DNA of 34,854 nt, taken from assembly GCA_964567045.1 (NCBI GenBank), contig CAZMLE010000043.1, positions 1-34,854 of the forward strand, given 5' to 3'. The position numbers and the translations under genes are program-made. The notes below the pieces were generated by a model. That model saw only the letters and a program-made list of their open reading frames with translations. It was not told the DNA's origin and did not search any database. Shown here piece after piece: positions 31,500-34,854 of the stretch. This DNA comes from JAFNGF01 sp964567045. GTDB taxonomy: Bacteria > Planctomycetota > Phycisphaerae > Sedimentisphaerales > Anaerobacaceae. Within the stretch, counting starts at the first letter, position 1. The number at the start of each line of letters is the position of its first letter.

Positions 31500-32972
31500 C
31501 TAATACTTTTTTCTAAACCTGGCGGTGGGAATATTGAGCAATTTACGGTACTTTGCCACGGTGCGTCGAGCCAGATTTTTTATCCCGATCTGAGCTAATT
31601 TTTCGCGGATCTGGTCGTCGCTCAGGGGCTTGGTTTTATCTTCGGCGTCGATGATTTCCTGAAGCTTGACTCTTATTGCTTCCCAGCTATGAGCCTGGCC
31701 GTTATCGTCTTCCATCCCGCCGCTAAAGAATTTTCGCAGCGGCAAGACCCCCCAGGGACACTGCATATACTTGCCGGCAACTGCTCTGGAAACAGTGGCA
31801 AGATGCACCCCGACATCGTCTGCGACTTTTGACATCGGCAGCGGCCGAAGGTAAAGTGGGCCCTTGTCAAAGAAATCTTTCTGGTACTTCACCACCGCCT
31901 TGGTAACTCTCAACAGTGTGTGTTTTCGCTGCTCTATCGCATCCATAATCCACTGAGCCGAGCGGATGTTATTCTGCAAAAACTTTCGTGCCGGCTCACC
32001 GACCTGTGAGTCTTTTGCCATTCTTGTATAGTACGGATTTAGTCTGAGGCCCGGCAGGTCGGTGTCCCTCAATCGCACAGAATACTCGCCCGAATTATCG
32101 CAGGGCTCAACTATTACATCGGGAGTGATAGGATGGTTTTGGTCCGGGCCGATTTGCAGCCCCGGAGAAGTGTCCAGCTTGCTCATACGTTCGATCGCGC
32201 GGTTGATTCTCTCGATGCTGCAATTCATCTTCTTAGCAATACCCGGCAGGCGATTTTCCAGCAGTGCGTCCATGTGCTCGGATACAAGCTGGGCCTCGAA
32301 GCTCATATCGTCCGGGCTTTGCGCCATCTGGATAAGCAGACATTCTTTCAGGTTGCGCGCCCCGACGCCGGCGGGCTCTAATTTTTGCGCAAGCTGCAGC
32401 GCCTGTTTCAAATCATCGAGGGTGAATTCAGCCCGGTCTTTGTTGTGCAATTGCTCCAATCTTACGGTTAGATACCCTCTATCGTCGATATAATCTATTA
32501 TTGTGCTGCCGGCTCTTTTTACCGGCTCGTCAGCCTCGACCAGCCGCCACTGCTCCATCAGGTGATCGTGCAGCGACACAGGCGGGGCAGCGGCGTTCTT
32601 GATGGCCTCGAGCTTTCTGTCGGGCTCTTCGGTTTGCCTGCGGCCGTAGAAGGGCTCAGCCTGCTCTATGTACTCTTTGAAGTCATCCTCAACATTTTCA
32701 AGGCGTTCGAAGTCTTCAACCTTGTTGTTGTCAGTGTTGATGACCAGGTCCTTTTGAGCTATGTTGTCTTGCGGCTCCTCCTCGACAGGCTCAGTTTCAT
32801 CGGCAGTTGAAGGCTCATCCATTTCCAGGACCGGGTTATTGTTGAGCTCCTGCTCGATTCTTTCCTGAAGCGCCAGGATCGGAAGCTGGAGAATCTCCAT
32901 TGATTGAATCATGTGCGGAGCGAGCTTCATCCGCTGCTCCATCCGCATTTCTCCGGTCATCTCCAGCTTCAT
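31500..32972 (-). CDS. rpoN: RNA polymerase sigma-54 factor
   Basis: 490 residues. Region I is the Gln/Leu-rich activator-interacting start (MEQRMKLAPHMIQSMEILQL), followed by an acidic region II, the core-binding domain (about 120-330), a helix-turn-helix region (ADDVGVHLATVSRAVAGKY) and the RpoN box NLARRTVAKYRK near residue 470, which contacts the -24 element. The protein directs transcription from -24/-12 promoters with enhancer-binding activators. Its last 29 bases recur at 27570-27598, so the present 3' end may have been regenerated by an inserted element. Confidence 0.96.
   Translation of the reverse strand: MKLEMTGEMRMEQRMKLAPHMIQSMEILQLPILALQERIEQELNNNPVLEMDEPSTADETEPVEEEPQDNIAQKDLVINTDNNKVEDFERLENVEDDFKEYIEQAEPFYGRRQTEEPDRKLEAIKNAAAPPVSLHDHLMEQWRLVEADEPVKRAGSTIIDYIDDRGYLTVRLEQLHNKDRAEFTLDDLKQALQLAQKLEPAGVGARNLKECLLIQMAQSPDDMSFEAQLVSEHMDALLENRLPGIAKKMNCSIERINRAIERMSKLDTSPGLQIGPDQNHPITPDVIVEPCDNSGEYSVRLRDTDLPGLRLNPYYTRMAKDSQVGEPARKFLQNNIRSAQWIMDAIEQRKHTLLRVTKAVVKYQKDFFDKGPLYLRPLPMSKVADDVGVHLATVSRAVAGKYMQCPWGVLPLRKFFSGGMEDDNGQAHSWEAIRVKLQEIIDAEDKTKPLSDDQIREKLAQIGIKNLARRTVAKYRKLLNIPTARFRKKY
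31501..31529 (-). repeat. rpoN 3' end, partner of the att-like direct repeat
   Basis: Matches 27570-27598 at 26 of 29 positions; the longest identical block is 31508-31520. It includes the last codons of rpoN. Confidence 0.75.
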
Positions 32973-32993
32973 AAAAACACCTATCGGTCGAGC

Positions 32994-33115
32994 GCTCTGT
33001 TGCTCCTCAGCCGATGAATGTCATTCTGAGCGCAGCGAAAAATCTGGGCAGCGATACCCAGATGCTTCGCCTTCCGGCTCAGCATGACAACTCATCAGAT
33101 GGCGTGTAACAGAGC
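32994..33115. repeat. Palindromic repeat element in the rpoN leader
   Basis: Termini GCTCTGTT (32994-33001) and AACAGAGC (33108-33115) are inverted. Inside, TGTCATTCTGAGC (from about 33017) pairs imperfectly with GCTCAGCATGACA (to about 33089), and AAATCTGGG with CCCAGAT. The inner part resembles the 'TGTCATTCTGAGC...' repeats that I recall from many environmental genomes. The element lies between the rpoN promoter and its start. Confidence 0.75.
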
Positions 33116-33177
33116 ACTAGCATATCGCGTTTCCTAAGTCGCGCTTTATTACGCTCTTTTGCCGTTGGCTCTATTAT

Positions 33178-33206
33178 ATCATAAATGCGCCTGAAGACCT
33201 CGTCAA
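33178..33206 (-). promoter_or_regulatory. Sigma70-type promoter upstream of rpoN
   Basis: Minus strand TTGACG (33206-33201), 17-base spacer, TATGAT (33183-33178), directly followed by TATAAT-like bases. The resulting leader is about 200 bases and contains the palindromic element. Confidence 0.5.
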
Positions 33207-33250
33207 ATCCGGCTGGCAATTAAAAACTTCAGCGTGCGCGACGCGAAGTT

Positions 33251-34636
33251 CTACAAGGTCCACCCTTCACGGTAGGAGCAGTGGACGTACTTGTTGGCCT
33301 CGGGCACGTTGGTGCAAGTCATATTCGGTCCGTCCCAGCTCAATTTTTTGCCCGTACGAATCGCAATGTTACCCAGCAGAACCACTTCGGTCAGCGGGCC
33401 TGAGAAGTCGAAATTGGCCTGAGCTGGTTTGCCGCCCTTGCAGGCCGCAAGCCACTCTTGGTGGTGTCCGATCGATCTGGAGATAGTTTTTGGCGGCAGC
33501 TTGTAGGCATTCATCTTCGACTCCGGTATCAGACGTGGACTTGCCGCGCACCAGCCCGGAGCCAATATCTTACCTTTGTCGCCCACCAGGAGTGAGCCGC
33601 CGTCGTTGTCGCCGAGCCGTCGGCCCTCCTCAAGCTCTTCAGGCCGAGGCGGCATATTGCCGCCGTCGTACCACATCAGGGTCACGGGCGGCATATCCCC
33701 GCGAGCGGGGAATTCATACCGTAGAATTGACTTCGTTGGCCCCGTTTCATCGTTCGCCCCTTCCTGGGACACGACTTCTACGGTTGTTGGATATCCAAGC
33801 TTCAACGCCCAAAAGATCGGCGAGCAGTTATGTATGCCCATATCGCCTAACGCTCCGGTGCCGAAGTCCCACCAGCCGCGCCATTTGAACGGCACATACG
33901 CGGGATGATACGGGCGATACGGTGCCGGGCCCAGCCACAAATCCCAGTCCAGAGTGTCCGGCACGGGCGGCGTTTCCTTTGGCCGGTCGATGCCTTGAGG
34001 CCACCAGCCTTTTGGCCGGTCGGTCCAGGTGTGGACCTCTCGCACTGAGCCGATAGCCCCATCCCAGACCCATTCACATAATAGGCGAATTCCTTCGCCG
34101 GCATGGCCCTGGATCCCCATCTGTGTGGCTACCTTGTGCTGACGGGCCGCCTCGGTGAGCTTGCGAGCCTCGTATATCGAGTGTGTCAGCGGCTTTTCAC
34201 AGTACACGTGCTTACCCATTTTGATGGCCATCATGCTGGCTACGGCATGCGAATGGTCCGGCGTAGAGACTATCACCGCGTCGATGTCTTTTTGCTTTTC
34301 CAGCATCTGACGAAAATCACGGTATATCTTGGCTTTCGGAAATCGCTTGAAGGTGGCTTCTGCCTGCTTGGCGTCCACATCACACAGCGCAACGATGTTT
34401 TCAGTACTGACTGCTCCCATATTATCGGCCCCTCGCCCTCCAATGCCGATGCCGGCGATATCGAGCTTCTCACTCGGCGGTGTCTGGCCAGGTCCTCCGA
34501 GAACATGGCTGGGAACGATTGTAAATGCCGTCGCTGCAGTAGCACCTCTAAGAAAGTCACGACGTGAAAGGCTGCGGACTTGCCCGCCAGGCGTACGCCG
34601 GGCTTGCTTTCTGGGACTTCTACCTCGATTTTTCAT
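33251..34636 (-). CDS. Tat-exported Gfo/Idh/MocA family oxidoreductase
   Basis: 461 residues, with GAGGAAAA before the ATG. A long n-region leads to a twin-arginine signal (LSRRDFLRGATAATAF). The Rossmann domain has the nucleotide loop IAGIGIGGRGADNM and the family motif KHVYCEKPLTHSIYEA with the conserved Lys of E-K-P. The C-terminal substrate domain shows WDFGTGALGDMGIHNCSPIF, with the G-D-x-G-x-H motif that places the catalytic His. Such exported NAD(P)-dependent enzymes are numerous in Planctomycetota and act on sugars or derivatives; the substrate is unknown. The C-terminal ~100 residues (GHHQEWLAACKGGKP) match the bacterial secreted subfamily. Confidence 0.92.
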   Translation of the reverse strand: MKNRGRSPRKQARRTPGGQVRSLSRRDFLRGATAATAFTIVPSHVLGGPGQTPPSEKLDIAGIGIGGRGADNMGAVSTENIVALCDVDAKQAEATFKRFPKAKIYRDFRQMLEKQKDIDAVIVSTPDHSHAVASMMAIKMGKHVYCEKPLTHSIYEARKLTEAARQHKVATQMGIQGHAGEGIRLLCEWVWDGAIGSVREVHTWTDRPKGWWPQGIDRPKETPPVPDTLDWDLWLGPAPYRPYHPAYVPFKWRGWWDFGTGALGDMGIHNCSPIFWALKLGYPTTVEVVSQEGANDETGPTKSILRYEFPARGDMPPVTLMWYDGGNMPPRPEELEEGRRLGDNDGGSLLVGDKGKILAPGWCAASPRLIPESKMNAYKLPPKTISRSIGHHQEWLAACKGGKPAQANFDFSGPLTEVVLLGNIAIRTGKKLSWDGPNMTCTNVPEANKYVHCSYREGWTL

Positions 34637-34678
34637 CTGATTTTTTCCTCGATAGATGTATGCGCCTTGTATCTGATT

Positions 34679-34854
34679 TTATGGAAATGGGTAACCCCAT
34701 GTTTCTTTACAATCGCAAACATCCTCAGTCACATCCCAGAACCCGCCGGCCACATATATTTTATTGTCAATTACTCCAGACACGGCGCAACACCGACCAG
34801 CCGGCATCGGTTCGACCTGGCCAAAAGTTTCCTTTTCCATATCAAAATAGGCGG
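34679..34854 (-). CDS. C-terminal end of a kelch-repeat-like protein, cut by the window edge
   Basis: The minus-strand frame enters at the window end and stops at TAA 34681-34679. It reads YFDMEKETFGQVEPMPAGRC, then CAVSGVIDNKIYVAGGFWDV, the kelch pattern of P-x-x-R ... I-Y-V-x-G-G, and ends GYPFP. The last blade is short. Only about 58 codons are in the window, so the domain order and signal are unknown. Confidence 0.6.
   Translation of the reverse strand, partial: AYFDMEKETFGQVEPMPAGRCCAVSGVIDNKIYVAGGFWDVTEDVCDCKETWGYPFP

Overview
The window most likely comes from an uncultured Planctomycetota bacterium, probably of the Phycisphaerae type. This is an inference from the mix of genes: Tat-exported Gfo/Idh/MocA and TIM-barrel isomerase-like proteins, a Tat-type flavoprotein, small secreted beta-rich proteins, and moderate GC with many dispersed short repeats. 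No rRNA, tRNA or CRISPR array was seen. Nothing was searched against a database; family names rest on motifs read by eye.

Layout. (a) 1-1.9 kb is a decaying accessory stretch: a ParB-like/DNA methylase gene cut by an amber codon, a protein with an OmpR-type winged helix, and a small TGA-split reading frame. (b) 1.9-6.7 kb is a compact surface or secretion cluster: three paralogous secreted beta-sandwich proteins, a two-domain Ig-like chaperone or anchor-like protein, and an outer-membrane secretin, with no ATPase or inner-membrane platform beside it. (c) 6.7-10.6 kb holds a truncated mntP remnant, a secreted protein with a Cys-rich C-terminal motif, a Tat TIM-barrel protein, a YunC/DUF1805 protein and a phosphohexomutase with its own promoter.

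(d) 10.7-26.4 kb is one unbroken minus-strand run. It starts with an ArsR repressor and its terminator, then an operator-like palindrome, then 16 tightly packed genes: ArsP-type permease, Tat flavin reductase, MtrA-like corrinoid protein, AhpD-like protein, ArsM, ACR3, TolC/HlyD/RND tripartite pump, mini-thioredoxin, DGC zinc-binding protein, a small unknown, an ArsF-like lipoprotein, a thioredoxin-NosL protein, a SurA/thioredoxin protein and CcdA. It joins arsenic methylation and export to an envelope thiol-redox system and a corrinoid methyl carrier.

(e) 26.6-27.5 kb is an M23 peptidase. (f) 27.57-31.5 kb is a second arsenic-like module (ArsR, permease, ArsD-like/thioredoxin fusion, CcdA-like protein, decayed arsC). 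It is bounded by a 29-bp near-perfect direct repeat of the 3' end of rpoN, so it looks like an integrated element that regenerated the end of rpoN. (g) 31.5-34.85 kb has rpoN, with a large palindromic repeat in its leader, a Tat-exported Gfo/Idh/MocA oxidoreductase, and the end of a kelch-like gene cut by the window edge.

Dispersed repeats are unusually varied: three 7-bp-period arrays, an in-frame palindromic repeat inside the TolC-like gene, and a 122-bp palindrome upstream of rpoN.
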